Positions 10,327-18,186 of a stretch of 64,000 nucleotides of DNA are shown one piece after another. Position 1 is the stretch's first letter, and each line of letters opens with the position of its first letter. Both the position numbers and the translations under genes were made by a program. The notes under the pieces are model-generated. The model was not told the origin of the DNA. It saw nothing but the letters and a program-made list of their open reading frames with translations, and searched no databases. Origin of the DNA: Rhizobiales bacterium 32-66-11 (GTDB lineage: Bacteria > Pseudomonadota > Alphaproteobacteria > Rhizobiales > Xanthobacteraceae); NCBI GenBank assembly GCA_002304505.1, contig NCEH01000020.1, positions 62,001 to 126,000 of the forward strand, written 5' to 3'.

Positions 10327-11376
10327 TCAGCGCGCGCGGCGGGCCGGCGGCGGGCCGGCGGAGGCGCGCACCACGAGCTTCGGTTCCAGCACCACCCGTT
10401 CCACCGGGCGGGTGGGCGCCGCGATGCGTGCCAGCGCGAGGGCGGCGGCGGCGCGGCCATATTCGGGAATGCGGGTGTAGACGGTGGTCAGCGCCGGGTG
10501 CCAGAGCGCCGCTTCGCCGATGTCGTCATAGCCGACGATGGAGAAATCCGCCCCCACCTCCAGCCCCGCCGCCTGCACGCCCATGACCGCCCCGAAGGCG
10601 CACAGATCATTGAAGCAGACCGCGGCGGTCGGCGGGTTTTCCAGCGCCAGCAGGCGCGCGACGCCCTCGCGGCCATATTCGCGCAGGCCGGGGCCGGGCG
10701 CATGCAGCGCCGGTTCGAACGGCAATCCCGCCTTGGCGAGCCCGGCCATGTAGCCCGCGAGCCGCTTGCGCCCGGTGGAGGTTCCCTGCAACCCGCCGAT
10801 CATGCCGATGCGGCGATGGCCGAGCGCCACCAGATGGGCGACGCCGAGGCTGACGCCCGTCTCATCGTCGGAGCCGGCGAAATCGAAGCCCGATCCCTCC
10901 ACCTCGCGCGTCACCTGCACCACGGCGATGCCGCTGATGGCCAGCGCCCGCAGATCGGCGATGGTGGTGTCCAGGGCGGGCGAGATGATGAAGGCGTCGG
11001 GCCGGTATTCCGCCAGCGTGCCGAGGGTGCGGGCCTGGCGCACCACGTCTTCCTGGCTCACGCCCAGCAGAATGGTCTTGCCGGCGCCGCTCAAAGCATC
11101 CTCGAGCGCCGCCAGCAGCTCGGTGAAGGAGGGATTGACGATATCGTGCAGGCCCACGCCGATGATGTTGGTGCGGGCGGTGCGCAGGGAGGCGGCGCCG
11201 CGATTGGCCACGTAGCCGCGCTCGCGCGCCATGTCCTGCACCCGCTGGCGGGTGGCCTGCGCCACCACCGGGCTGTCGCGCAGCGCGAGCGAGATCGTGG
11301 CCGTGGACAGTCCCAGTTCCGAAGCCAGGCGTTGCAGCGTCACCCTGCCGAGGCTTGCCGTCTCCGTATCGTCCAT
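10327..11376 (-). CDS. LacI family transcriptional regulator
   Basis: This is a 349-residue LacI/GalR repressor. The helix-turn-helix is at about residues 12-33 (VTLQRLASELGLSTATISLA). The hinge helix is near ASLRTARTNIIGVGL, followed by a periplasmic-binding-protein-like effector domain with VGYDDIGEAALWHPALTTV. It is transcribed divergently from the dehydrogenase at 11485, which is its likely target. The downstream methyltransferase starts one base after its stop. The effector is unknown. Confidence 0.92.
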   Translation of the reverse strand: MDDTETASLGRVTLQRLASELGLSTATISLALRDSPVVAQATRQRVQDMARERGYVANRGAASLRTARTNIIGVGLHDIVNPSFTELLAALEDALSGAGKTILLGVSQEDVVRQARTLGTLAEYRPDAFIISPALDTTIADLRALAISGIAVVQVTREVEGSGFDFAGSDDETGVSLGVAHLVALGHRRIGMIGGLQGTSTGRKRLAGYMAGLAKAGLPFEPALHAPGPGLREYGREGVARLLALENPPTAAVCFNDLCAFGAVMGVQAAGLEVGADFSIVGYDDIGEAALWHPALTTVYTRIPEYGRAAAALALARIAAPTRPVERVVLEPKLVVRASAGPPPARRAR

Positions 11377-11430
11377 GATCCCTCCGTGCTGCCAAGTCTT
11401 AGACGCTTCGCTTGCTCACTTCATCCATGC

Positions 11431-11441
11431 TAAACGATTTA
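11431..11441. promoter_or_regulatory. Weak candidate LacI-family operator
   Basis: TAAA-CGA-TTTA is a short inverted repeat in the 108-base divergent region between lacI and the dehydrogenase. LacI-family sites often have a central CG, but this dyad is short and could be coincidental. Confidence 0.22.
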
Positions 11442-11484
11442 AGCCCCGCGACCAAAAGACAAAGTCACTCGGAGGGACTGGAAA

Positions 11485-12411
11485 ATGGAAAAAGCGCGCA
11501 TCGGTTTCATCGGCGTCGGCCTCATGGGCCACGGCATGGCGAAGAACCTGCTGGACAAGGGTTTTCCCCTCACCGTCCTCGCCCATCGCAACCGTGCGCC
11601 GGTGGAGGATCTCCTGGCGCGCGGGGCGCGCGAGGCCGAAAGCGCGGCGCAGATGGCCGCCGCCTGCGACATTATCTTCCTCTGCGTCACCGGCGCGCCC
11701 CAGGTGGAAGCGGTGGTGCGCGGGCCGGGCGGTATCCTGGAAGGCGCCAGCGCCGGGCTGCATCTGGTGGATACGTCCACATCCGAGCCGGCGCTGACCA
11801 TGGCGCTGCATGCCGAGCTGAAGGAAAAGGGCATCGCTCTGGTGGATTCCCCGCTCGGCGGCACCCCGGCGAATGCGGCCGAGGGCACGCTGATCGCCAT
11901 CGTCGGCGCCGAGGATGACGCCTTCGCCGTGGTCAAGCCGGCGCTGGAGGCGATCGCCGCGCGGATCAATCACGTGGGCGCGCCCGGTGCCGGCCACACC
12001 ATGAAGCTGCTCAATAATTTCCTGTCGCTGGGCTATGGCGCGCTCTATGCGGAGGCGCTCGCGCTGGCCGCCAAGGTGGGCGTCTCGCCGCAGACCTTCG
12101 ACAGCGTGCTGCGCGGCTCGCGCATGGATTGCGGCTTCTACCAGACCTATTTCAAATATGTGCTGGAGCGCGACGTGAACGCCCACAAGTTCACACTGTC
12201 CAATGCTCACAAGGACATGCGCTACGTGAACAATCTTGCCTCCGCGACCGGGGCGGCGAATTTCATCGGCGCCACCATCAAGAATGTCTATGCCGCCGCC
12301 GAGGGGCTCGGCCGGGGCGATTGGAACGTGCCGCAGATTTCCGACGTGGTGGCGGAGATGAACGGCGTCTCGCTGGGCGAGATCCCGCAGATGAAGGCGG
12401 CGGCGGAATAA
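11485..12411 (+). CDS. NAD(P)-dependent beta-hydroxyacid dehydrogenase (HIBADH/GarR-like)
   Basis: The 308-residue protein belongs to the 3-hydroxyisobutyrate / tartronate-semialdehyde reductase family. Visible elements are the dinucleotide motif IGFIGVGLMGHGMAKNLL, the substrate-site VDSPLGGTPANAAEGTL and the catalytic lysine in GAGHTMKLLNNF. It is a distant paralogue of the mmsB product at 6229. Context (single gene, divergent LacI regulator) suggests inducible catabolism of a sugar acid or similar hydroxyacid rather than valine. The exact substrate cannot be assigned. A CGGAGGGACTGG ribosome-binding region precedes the ATG. Confidence 0.88.
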   Translation: MEKARIGFIGVGLMGHGMAKNLLDKGFPLTVLAHRNRAPVEDLLARGAREAESAAQMAAACDIIFLCVTGAPQVEAVVRGPGGILEGASAGLHLVDTSTSEPALTMALHAELKEKGIALVDSPLGGTPANAAEGTLIAIVGAEDDAFAVVKPALEAIAARINHVGAPGAGHTMKLLNNFLSLGYGALYAEALALAAKVGVSPQTFDSVLRGSRMDCGFYQTYFKYVLERDVNAHKFTLSNAHKDMRYVNNLASATGAANFIGATIKNVYAAAEGLGRGDWNVPQISDVVAEMNGVSLGEIPQMKAAAE

Positions 12412-12417
12412 GGTTTC

Positions 12418-13758
12418 CTATTCCACCTCGCTCTCCACCGGGCCGCCCTCCATCAGCCGGCGCAGCGTCAGCAGCGCCGCGCGCAGCACGGTATGGGAGG
12501 GCGGCGAGAGGGCGAGCCGCACCGCGTTCGGGGCATGGCCGGGGGTGACCGCGAAGGAACTGGACGGGGTGATGGCGATGCCCTGCCGCGCCGCCGCCCC
12601 GGCGAAGGCTTCCGCGCGCCAGGTTTCCGGCAGTTCCAGCCAGGCGTGATAGGCGCGTGGATCGGCCTTGAGCATGGGGCCATCAAACACGCTCCGCGCG
12701 ATCGTCTGGCGCGCCTGCGCATCCGCGCGCTTGGCCGCCACGAGGCGGGCGACGATGCCCTCCGCCATGATGTGCAGCCCCATGGCCAAGGGCAGGCCCA
12801 TGACCGCCCAGGCGCCCGAGCGTACCGCCGCCACCAGCCGTTCGCTCCAGGCGGGCGGCCCGGCGATGAAGCCGAGGGTGAGCCCCGGCGCGACCCGCTT
12901 GGAGAGGCTGTCCACCAGCAGCACCTGGTCCGGGGCGCGCGCGCTCAAGGGGACGTCGTCGCACAGGAAGCCGTAGATGACGTCTTCCACCGCGATCAGG
13001 TCTTCGGCGCGGAGCAGATCGGCAATTTCGTCGCGCCGTGCCGCATCCATGGAGACGCCCAGCGGATTGTGCAGGCTCGGCTGCACATAGATGCCGCGCA
13101 GCGGTGCCGCACGATGGGCACGCAGCACCGCGTCAGGCTTCAATCCCCTGTCGTCCATGGCGAGCGGCACCAGGGTGATGCCGAGGCGCGCGGCGATCCA
13201 TTTCACGGCCGGATAGGTCATGGCCTCGACGCCGATGCGCTCGCCTGGGGGCGCGAGGGCCGAGAAGGTGGCGGCGATGGCTTGTCGCCCGTTGGTGGTG
13301 AACGCAATGCCGGCGGGATCGGGGCGCCAGTTCGGCCCGGCGAGAAAATCCGCCGCCGCAAGGCGCGCCGCGCGCGTTCCCGCGGCACCGGTGGGCCGGA
13401 AGGCGGCGGAGAGCGCGCCTTGCCGGGCAAACCCCGCGAGGATCTGTTCCAGCTCCGCATCCTGGGTCGGCAGGATGGGAAAATTGAGCTGCAGGTCGAC
13501 CGGCGCTTGCGTAGGCTCGCCCAGGCTCTCCGTGCTCCCCTCGCCGATGGTGCGCACATAGCTGCCGCGCCCCACCTCGCCGGTGATCAGGCCCCGGCGC
13601 ACCAGCTCGGCATAGACCCGGCTGGCGGTGGAAGGGGCGATGCCGACGGTATAGGCGAAGTCTCGCTGGGTCGGCAGGCGGCTGCCCGCGGCGAGGCGGC
13701 CGGCGGCGATATCGGCGGCGAGCATGTCGGCGAGGGCGCGATAATCGGGTGAGGGCAT
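12418..13758 (-). CDS. MocR-family regulator (GntR helix-turn-helix fused to aminotransferase domain)
   Basis: The 446-residue protein has an N-terminal GntR winged helix (residues about 5-70, SRLPTQRDFAYTVGIAPSTA). A fold-type I PLP aminotransferase-like domain follows, with NPLGVSMDAARRDEIADLL, the aspartate in EDVIYGFLCDD and the PLP lysine in VDSLSKRVAPGLTLGF. Such proteins act as PLP-responsive regulators rather than enzymes. The ATG at 13758 is preferred because earlier in-frame starts would run through the palindrome upstream. It is divergent from the DUF1127 gene at 13839, its probable target along with itself. Confidence 0.92.
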   Translation of the reverse strand: MPSPDYRALADMLAADIAAGRLAAGSRLPTQRDFAYTVGIAPSTASRVYAELVRRGLITGEVGRGSYVRTIGEGSTESLGEPTQAPVDLQLNFPILPTQDAELEQILAGFARQGALSAAFRPTGAAGTRAARLAAADFLAGPNWRPDPAGIAFTTNGRQAIAATFSALAPPGERIGVEAMTYPAVKWIAARLGITLVPLAMDDRGLKPDAVLRAHRAAPLRGIYVQPSLHNPLGVSMDAARRDEIADLLRAEDLIAVEDVIYGFLCDDVPLSARAPDQVLLVDSLSKRVAPGLTLGFIAGPPAWSERLVAAVRSGAWAVMGLPLAMGLHIMAEGIVARLVAAKRADAQARQTIARSVFDGPMLKADPRAYHAWLELPETWRAEAFAGAAARQGIAITPSSSFAVTPGHAPNAVRLALSPPSHTVLRAALLTLRRLMEGGPVESEVE

Positions 13759-13769
13759 TATTGATCCGA

Positions 13770-13789
13770 GTGCAATATAATAATTGCAC
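13770..13789. promoter_or_regulatory. Candidate MocR operator
   Basis: GTGCAAT (13770-13776) and ATTGCAC (13783-13789) are perfect inverted arms around ATAATA. The site lies 11 bases before the MocR start and 49 bases before the divergent gene. The AT-rich centre could double as a -10 element. Confidence 0.6.
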
Positions 13790-13838
13790 CGATACATCAT
13801 CGGCGCAATGAATGCGAGCAATTCATGAGGATCTCACC

Positions 13839-14195
13839 ATGACGCCGCGCATTCGCCAGATTACACCGACCGAGAGTCGGGGACGGCCCGCGCTTCCGGT
13901 CGCGCTCCCGCTCCGGGGGCCGACCGCTCATGCCGCGGCGCGGGGGCGGGTCGCCCCTGGCGAGGCCCTTGACGCGGTTCCGGGCGCGGCCCCTGGTGGT
14001 GCGGCGATCACCCGCCGCTCAGGCGGCGCGCCGCAGAATCGTCTTGCCCATCTGGGGAGGCTGCTGCGCCTGTGGCTGCGGCGGGCGCGCGCGCGGCGCG
14101 AACTGGCGGATCTGGACGAGGACCAGATGCGCGACACGGGCATCAGCCGGGAGGCGGCGCGCCGCGAGGCGGAAAAGCCGTTCTGGCGGGCGTGA
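13839..14195 (+). CDS. DUF1127 domain protein
   Basis: This 118-residue protein has the C-terminal DUF1127 (YjiS-like) signature, RARARRELADLDEDQMRDTGI followed by SREAARREAEKPFW. The first 60 residues are low-complexity and rich in Ala, Pro, Arg and Gly. Small DUF1127 proteins of alphaproteobacteria are mostly of unknown function; some are linked to phosphate, arginine or RNA metabolism. A TGAGGA ribosome-binding site nine bases upstream favours the ATG at 13839 over the in-frame ATG at 13812. The gene is divergent from the MocR gene, which suggests regulation by it. Confidence 0.75.
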   Translation: MTPRIRQITPTESRGRPALPVALPLRGPTAHAAARGRVAPGEALDAVPGAAPGGAAITRRSGGAPQNRLAHLGRLLRLWLRRARARRELADLDEDQMRDTGISREAARREAEKPFWRA

Positions 14196-14207
14196 GCGCG
14201 GGCGCGC

Positions 14208-14879
14208 TCAGCGCTTCACGCCATAGGCGCTCATGAACATGCGCACCGCGCGGCCGACCACCGCCTCGATCTGATCGGGCTGGATGGTGGCGGCGGCCCC
14301 GAACAGCACCGGGGCGAGGATCGTGTCCTTGGACAGCGACAGGAACTGGCTCGCCGCCGCCTCGGTGTCCTCGATGTTCAGAATCCCTTGATCGACCTTG
14401 GCCTGGAGGAAGGCGGACAGGCGCCGGGTGCCGGAGTTCGGCCCCGCTTCCAGGAACCGCAATCCGATCGCGGGAAACTTCTCGGAGATGGCGATGACGC
14501 TGCGCACCGTCGCCACGTGGGAGGGGCGCAGCATGGCTTCGATGAAGGAGACGCCGAGCTTGGTGAGCGCGGCCGCAACGTCCGGCTCGCAGGCGTCGAG
14601 TACGAACAGGCGCTCGGCGGTTTCCGCGCATTCGCAGCTCACGAGGCTGGCAAACAGATCGACCTTGTCGTGGAAATAGACATAGAGCGTGCCCTTGGAG
14701 ACGCCCGCCGCGCGCGCGATCTCGCCCATGCTGGCGGCGTCGAAGCCTTGGTCTAGAAACACCTGCCGCGCGCCGGCCAGGATCTGCCTGCGCTTTTCCG
14801 GGTCCTGGCCCGCCACTGCTTCCCTGGTTTCCACAACCGACAAAATTCGCTCCCTCTGGTGCTGGCGACGGCGCGCCAA
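14208..14879 (-). CDS. TetR family transcriptional regulator
   Basis: The 223-residue regulator has an N-terminal TetR helix-turn-helix at about residues 30-75 (ILAGARQVFLDQGFDAASMG and EIARAAGVSKGTLYVYFHDK). The C-terminal ligand-binding region resembles the AcrR/TetR_C group. Two identical 17-bp palindromes lie upstream at 14959 and 15020 and are its likely operators, implying autoregulation. No efflux or enzyme gene lies directly divergent, so the target is unclear. An in-frame downstream ATG is possible but would cut no conserved sequence. Confidence 0.9.
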   Translation of the reverse strand: MARRRQHQRERILSVVETREAVAGQDPEKRRQILAGARQVFLDQGFDAASMGEIARAAGVSKGTLYVYFHDKVDLFASLVSCECAETAERLFVLDACEPDVAAALTKLGVSFIEAMLRPSHVATVRSVIAISEKFPAIGLRFLEAGPNSGTRRLSAFLQAKVDQGILNIEDTEAAASQFLSLSKDTILAPVLFGAAATIQPDQIEAVVGRAVRMFMSAYGVKR

Positions 14880-14958
14880 TGCGCTGCCATTGCTGCATTA
14901 CCCTTCGCCGAAAGGGCCGTCGCGTCAATTGTCTGCACGTCGACAATGGTTAAAAATT

Positions 14959-14975
14959 GACCGAACCGTTCGGTC
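14959..14975. promoter_or_regulatory. TetR-type operator 1
   Basis: GACCGAAC-C-GTTCGGTC is a perfect 8-bp-arm palindrome preceded by TT, about 80 bases before the tetR start. It is identical to a second copy 61 bases away. Confidence 0.75.
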
Positions 14976-15019
14976 CCGCTTGCGTCCGTCGGAAAGCTCG
15001 GCTAAACAGGGAATGTCTT

Positions 15020-15036
15020 GACCGAACCGTTCGGTC
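15020..15036. promoter_or_regulatory. TetR-type operator 2
   Basis: This is a second exact copy of GACCGAAC-C-GTTCGGTC, again preceded by TT. Its 61-base offset from copy 1 is close to six helical turns, so both dimers would lie on the same DNA face. Confidence 0.75.
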
Positions 15037-15071
15037 ACGCCCGGAGCCGCAACCTGGGCCGTGACTGGCGT

Positions 15072-15109
15072 TGAGGGAGGAGAGCACCGCCCCCAGCTCT
15101 CCTCCCTCA
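15072..15109 (+). terminator. Strong stem-loop, possible terminator of a short plus-strand transcript
   Basis: TGAGGGAGGAGAG (15072-15084) pairs perfectly with CTCTCCTCCCTCA (15097-15109) around a 12-base loop, then TTCTTCCTT follows on the plus strand. No T run follows on the minus strand, so it does not look like a terminator for the cyclase gene that ends at 15302. A short transcript from the TetR-operator region is the alternative. Confidence 0.45.
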
Positions 15110-15165
15110 TTCTTCCTTCAGGCTCTTCCCCATGTTTGCGCCGTCCGGTCGGCAGTGCCGCGCGC

Positions 15166-15232
15166 CAAGGCTCGCCCTCGCTCAAGGCTCGCCCTCGCTC
15201 AAGGTCGCCCTGGCGCAAGGCTCGCCCTGGCG
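15166..15232. repeat. Four tandem copies of a ~17-bp repeat
   Basis: Units are CAAGGCTCGCCCTCGCT at 15166 and 15183, a 16-base variant CAAGGTCGCCCTGGCG at 15200, and CAAGGCTCGCCCTGGCG at 15216. The repeat is noncoding and lies 70 bases downstream of the diguanylate cyclase stop. Confidence 0.8.
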
Positions 15233-15301
15233 CAGGTCGTCCCCGGTACGGGCGGGTATGTATTCTTTGGCGCGCGATCCGCGCCGGGAGGGCGCCCGCG
15301 C

Positions 15302-16477
15302 TCACTGCGTCGCGAGTGCCGGCAGGTCGATCGGCGGTGCGACGCTCAGGCGATTGTGGCCCTCGCGCTTGGCGTCATAAAGCGCGCGGTCGGCCGCATG
15401 GAGCAGCATTTCCATGTTGGCGGCCGCGCCGGCGCGCGTGGAGGCGATGCCAGCGGAGGCGGTGCACAGGCTCTCGCACCCTTCCACCATGCCGGACAAA
15501 TGGGTGAAGGTGACCATGATGCGCCGCGCCGCGATCGCCGCCTGCTGGCCGTCGGTTTCCGGCAACAGCACCGCGAATTCCTCGCCGCCGATCCGCCCGG
15601 CCATGTCGCCGGCGCGCAATTGCGTGGTGGCGGCGCTGGCGAACGCCAGCAGCACTGCATCGCCCACCGGGTGGCCATAGGTGTCATTGATGTATTTGAA
15701 GCGGTCGAGGTCGAACACGATCACGGCGCTCGGCCGCGCGCGCCGCGCATCGCGCGCGAGGGCCGACACCGCATGGACGAACAGGGCGCGTCGGTTCGGC
15801 AGGCCGGTCAGGGCATCGGTGTCGGCGGTCTGCCGCAGGTGCGCCGCGACCTTCTCCTTGGCGAGGGTCACCAGGAGGAAGGCGAACAATTGCAGCATCA
15901 GCACGTTTTCAAGCGCAATCGGGATGAACCACGGATTGGCGAACATGAAGATCGGCCCCTGCGGCTGCGCCAGCGCCAGGGGAATGCGCAACAACAGGCC
16001 GATGCCGTGCACAATCAGCAGGGCGGCCAGGAGAATGCGGCTCGGCAGGCCCTTGGCCCGCAGGAACTCGAACGCCGCGACGGCGCAATAGCCCGCCAGC
16101 AACACCGAGGCGAGGGTGATGCGGCCGGTGGTGTTGGCGTAGAAATCGGGGAACTGGCAGGCCGCAAGCCACATCACCGCCCCGGCCACCGCAACCAGGG
16201 GTTCCATCTGCCGGCCGTTGAACGCGCGCGCCGCGGCATAGATGAGGCCGCCCCCATAGATGACGAGCCCGGTGCCCAGCATCTGCGAAAACAGCGCCGG
16301 CAACGCCTCGCGTGCTGCGTTCAGCAAGATGCCGGTGGTGATGAAGGCGTAAGCGACGCCGCCCCACAGCAGCAGGCGTTCGCTCCGCGCCTGCGACCAC
16401 GCCCAGATCTGGAGACAGGCGCCGATGGCGGCCGTCAGCACCAGCAGGGTGAAAAGGGTGTGGGGCTCGGACGGCAT
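15302..16477 (-). CDS. Membrane-bound diguanylate cyclase (GGDEF domain)
   Basis: This 391-residue protein is predicted to make cyclic di-GMP from two GTP. About six hydrophobic helices fill residues 5-205 (for example LFTLLVLTAAIGACLQIWAW and VLMLQLFAFLLVTLA). The GGDEF domain follows, with TDALTGLPNRRALF, VFDLDRFKYINDTYGHPVGD and the active-site motif GGEEF in RIGGEEFAVLLP. The motif is a catalytically competent variant. No sensory domain other than the membrane region is seen. It is transcribed alone, with tandem repeats both upstream and downstream. Confidence 0.92.
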   Translation of the reverse strand: MPSEPHTLFTLLVLTAAIGACLQIWAWSQARSERLLLWGGVAYAFITTGILLNAAREALPALFSQMLGTGLVIYGGGLIYAAARAFNGRQMEPLVAVAGAVMWLAACQFPDFYANTTGRITLASVLLAGYCAVAAFEFLRAKGLPSRILLAALLIVHGIGLLLRIPLALAQPQGPIFMFANPWFIPIALENVLMLQLFAFLLVTLAKEKVAAHLRQTADTDALTGLPNRRALFVHAVSALARDARRARPSAVIVFDLDRFKYINDTYGHPVGDAVLLAFASAATTQLRAGDMAGRIGGEEFAVLLPETDGQQAAIAARRIMVTFTHLSGMVEGCESLCTASAGIASTRAGAAANMEMLLHAADRALYDAKREGHNRLSVAPPIDLPALATQ

Positions 16478-16597
16478 CTTTACCTTCGTTGCCTGCGGCG
16501 GGATGTCTGCGCGCGCTCATCGCGTATGGCCTTATAGCACTGCCCAGGGTTGGCGTCGCGCCGCTGGCGCTCGGTGCACAAGACCTTGCGCGCACGC

Positions 16598-16663
16598 CCG
16601 ACACCGCCCCGACACCGCCCCGACACCGCTCCGACACCGCTCCGACACCGCTCCGACACCGCT
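16598..16663. repeat. Six tandem copies of an 11-bp repeat
   Basis: Six contiguous units of CCGACACCGCY occupy 66 bases. The first two end in C and the last four in T. The array lies in the 293-base gap between the divergently oriented cyclase and tenA genes, about 120 bases upstream of the cyclase start, and could space or modulate their promoters. Confidence 0.88.
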
Positions 16664-16770
16664 CAGGCGCCACTCTGGCGTGAGACCCTGGCGCCGACGC
16701 CGGCGGATCGGGTAATGTGCGTGTCTCTGCCGTCGCGTGCGCCTCAGGCGCGCCCTTCCCGGACGCCTCG

Positions 16771-17457
16771 ATGACCCCTCAGGCCCGCTCCGACACCCGC
16801 TTCTCCCGCCAGGCGTGGACGGCCAACGCCCCGCTTTACGATGCCATCCGCGCCATGCCGTTCAATGCCGAGCTCGCGGCGGGAACGCTGGAGGAGGCCC
16901 GGTTCAAGCATTATATCGTGCAGGATGCGCATTATCTGATCGGCTTCGGCCGCGCCCTGGCGCTGGCGGCCGCCAAGGCGCCGAACCCGGACCGCATCGT
17001 GCAGTTCGCCAAGGGGGCGGAGGTCGCGATCATCGTCGAGCGCGAATTGCATGGCTCGTTCTTCCGCGAGTTCGGCATCGGGCCGTCGGCGTTCGCGCAT
17101 ACGCCCTTGTCTCCCGCCTGCCACCATTATGTGTCCTTCCTGCTGGCGACCGCCCATGGCGAACCCTATGAGGTGGTGCTCGGGGCGCTGCTGCCCTGCT
17201 TCTGGATCTATGCCGAGGTGGGGCGCGACATCCTCGACCGCGCGGCACCCGCAAATCCCTATCAGGCGTGGATCGACACCTATGCCGGCGAGGAGTTCCA
17301 CGTCGCCGTGCGCGAGGTGATCGCCGCCACCGACGAAGCCGCGGAGCAGGCCTCCGCCGGCACCCGCGCGCGCATGCACGAAGCCTTCAGCCGCGCGACC
17401 CAGCTCGAATGGATGTTCTGGGACTCTGCCTATCGCCTCGAGGCCTGGCCGGTGTGA
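16771..17457 (+). CDS. tenA: TenA/thiaminase II family protein (aminopyrimidine aminohydrolase)
   Basis: TenA proteins hydrolyse 4-amino-5-aminomethyl-2-methylpyrimidine (or thiamin) for thiamin salvage. The 228-residue product has FKHYIVQDAHYLIGFGRALA with the conserved Asp52. ALLPCFWIYAEVG carries the likely nucleophile Cys143, and ATQLEWMFWDSAY supplies the C-terminal acid residue. This pattern belongs to the TenA_C class with active-site Cys. The ATG at 16771 is chosen because the family N-terminus starts there. No TPP riboswitch is visible upstream. Confidence 0.88.
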   Translation: MTPQARSDTRFSRQAWTANAPLYDAIRAMPFNAELAAGTLEEARFKHYIVQDAHYLIGFGRALALAAAKAPNPDRIVQFAKGAEVAIIVERELHGSFFREFGIGPSAFAHTPLSPACHHYVSFLLATAHGEPYEVVLGALLPCFWIYAEVGRDILDRAAPANPYQAWIDTYAGEEFHVAVREVIAATDEAAEQASAGTRARMHEAFSRATQLEWMFWDSAYRLEAWPV

Positions 17458-17523
17458 GACCGGCCGCCACCGACGGGGCAGGTTAAGCGCGCAAGGCGCA
17501 AGGCGAAAGGCGGCCGCGCGCAA

Positions 17524-17561
17524 TTCACGCGCGGGATGGTCTTTCACGCGCGGGATGGTCT
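17524..17561. repeat. 19-bp perfect tandem duplication
   Basis: TTCACGCGCGGGATGGTCT occurs twice in direct succession (17524-17542 and 17543-17561), between tenA and the small secreted protein gene. It is a short replication-slippage type repeat. Confidence 0.85.
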
Positions 17562-17653
17562 TGCCGCCGTCGCCGGACATGGACACACTCCGCCGCAAAT
17601 CACCCCGGAGCCGCGCCGCGAGCGGCTGCGCGGGCCACGCAGATGGAGCCCTT

Positions 17654-18055
17654 ATGACCGCCCAACCCGCTTTCGCCCGCACCGTCGTCGCCCGCACCGC
17701 TTTCGCCCGCACCGCCGGCGCCTGCGTCGTGGCGGCCGGCCTTCTGGCCGCCGTGGCGGTTCCTCTGGCGCCCGCGCATGCGGAAACCTGCCTGGAGCAG
17801 ATCGTCGCCCTTCAGAAGCGCGTCGATGCGGTGCAGGGCAAGCCCGCGGCCCCCCGCCCAGAGCCGCAGAGCGTTGGCGCGCAGCTCGATCAGCAGCCGA
17901 CCCCGGGCTCGATCGCCGCCGCCAGCGGCAGCCTGCCGCCGCCGGTCGGTCCCGCCGCCGCGCTCAATGCCGCGCAGAATTTCCAGGCCGCCGGCAACGA
18001 GGCCGCCTGCCTGAAGGCGGTCAACGAGGCCCGCGACATGCTGGAAGGCCGCTAG
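17654..18055 (+). CDS. Small secreted protein of unknown function
   Basis: I do not recognise this 133-residue protein. The N-terminus has internally repeated FART/VART units and then a hydrophobic stretch AGACVVAAGLLAAVAVPLAP ending in AHA, a clear Sec signal peptide with cleavage before ETCLEQ. The mature part is about 90 residues, Ala/Pro-rich in the middle, with two cysteines (in ETCLEQ and EAACLKA) that could form a disulfide. The C-terminal AQNFQAAGNEAACLKAVNEA looks helical. The ATG at 17654 is chosen because it places the signal peptide properly. Its neighbours give no functional clue. Confidence 0.6.
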   Translation: MTAQPAFARTVVARTAFARTAGACVVAAGLLAAVAVPLAPAHAETCLEQIVALQKRVDAVQGKPAAPRPEPQSVGAQLDQQPTPGSIAAASGSLPPPVGPAAALNAAQNFQAAGNEAACLKAVNEARDMLEGR

Positions 18056-18186
18056 AATCGGGCGCCGCCGCGCTTGGCGCCGACTGGCCCAACGGGTCCG
18101 GTGGCGTCGTGCCCGGGGGGATCGGAATGACCCTCTGCCCAGGCCGGCGGTCTTGTCCGCCTTATCCATTTGGCTAAGGTGGCCCT

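Larger units (their letters stand above)
14880..15301. other. Intergenic region with TetR operators, a hairpin and a 17-bp tandem repeat
   Basis: This 422-base stretch between tetR and the diguanylate cyclase gene has no convincing protein-coding frame. It holds two TetR-type palindromes, a 13-bp perfect stem-loop and four copies of a roughly 17-bp repeat, each listed separately. The features face the plus strand, where no gene starts until 16771. Confidence 0.7.

Noticed and set aside
10326..10460. A longer N-terminus for the SpoU methyltransferase starting at 10460
   Set aside because: The extra 45 residues are Arg/Pro/Ala-rich and lie inside the 3' end of lacI. The GTG at 10325 gives a normal family length.
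14925..15305. A minus-strand frame of 126 codons in the tetR/cyclase gap
   Set aside because: It runs through the TetR operators and the tandem repeat and has Arg/Pro/Gly-rich sequence without a domain. I treat the region as noncoding.
16478..16770. Possible TPP riboswitch upstream of tenA
   Set aside because: I looked for the THI-box CUGAGA and ACCUGA-type segments and did not find them; the region is mostly an 11-bp tandem repeat.
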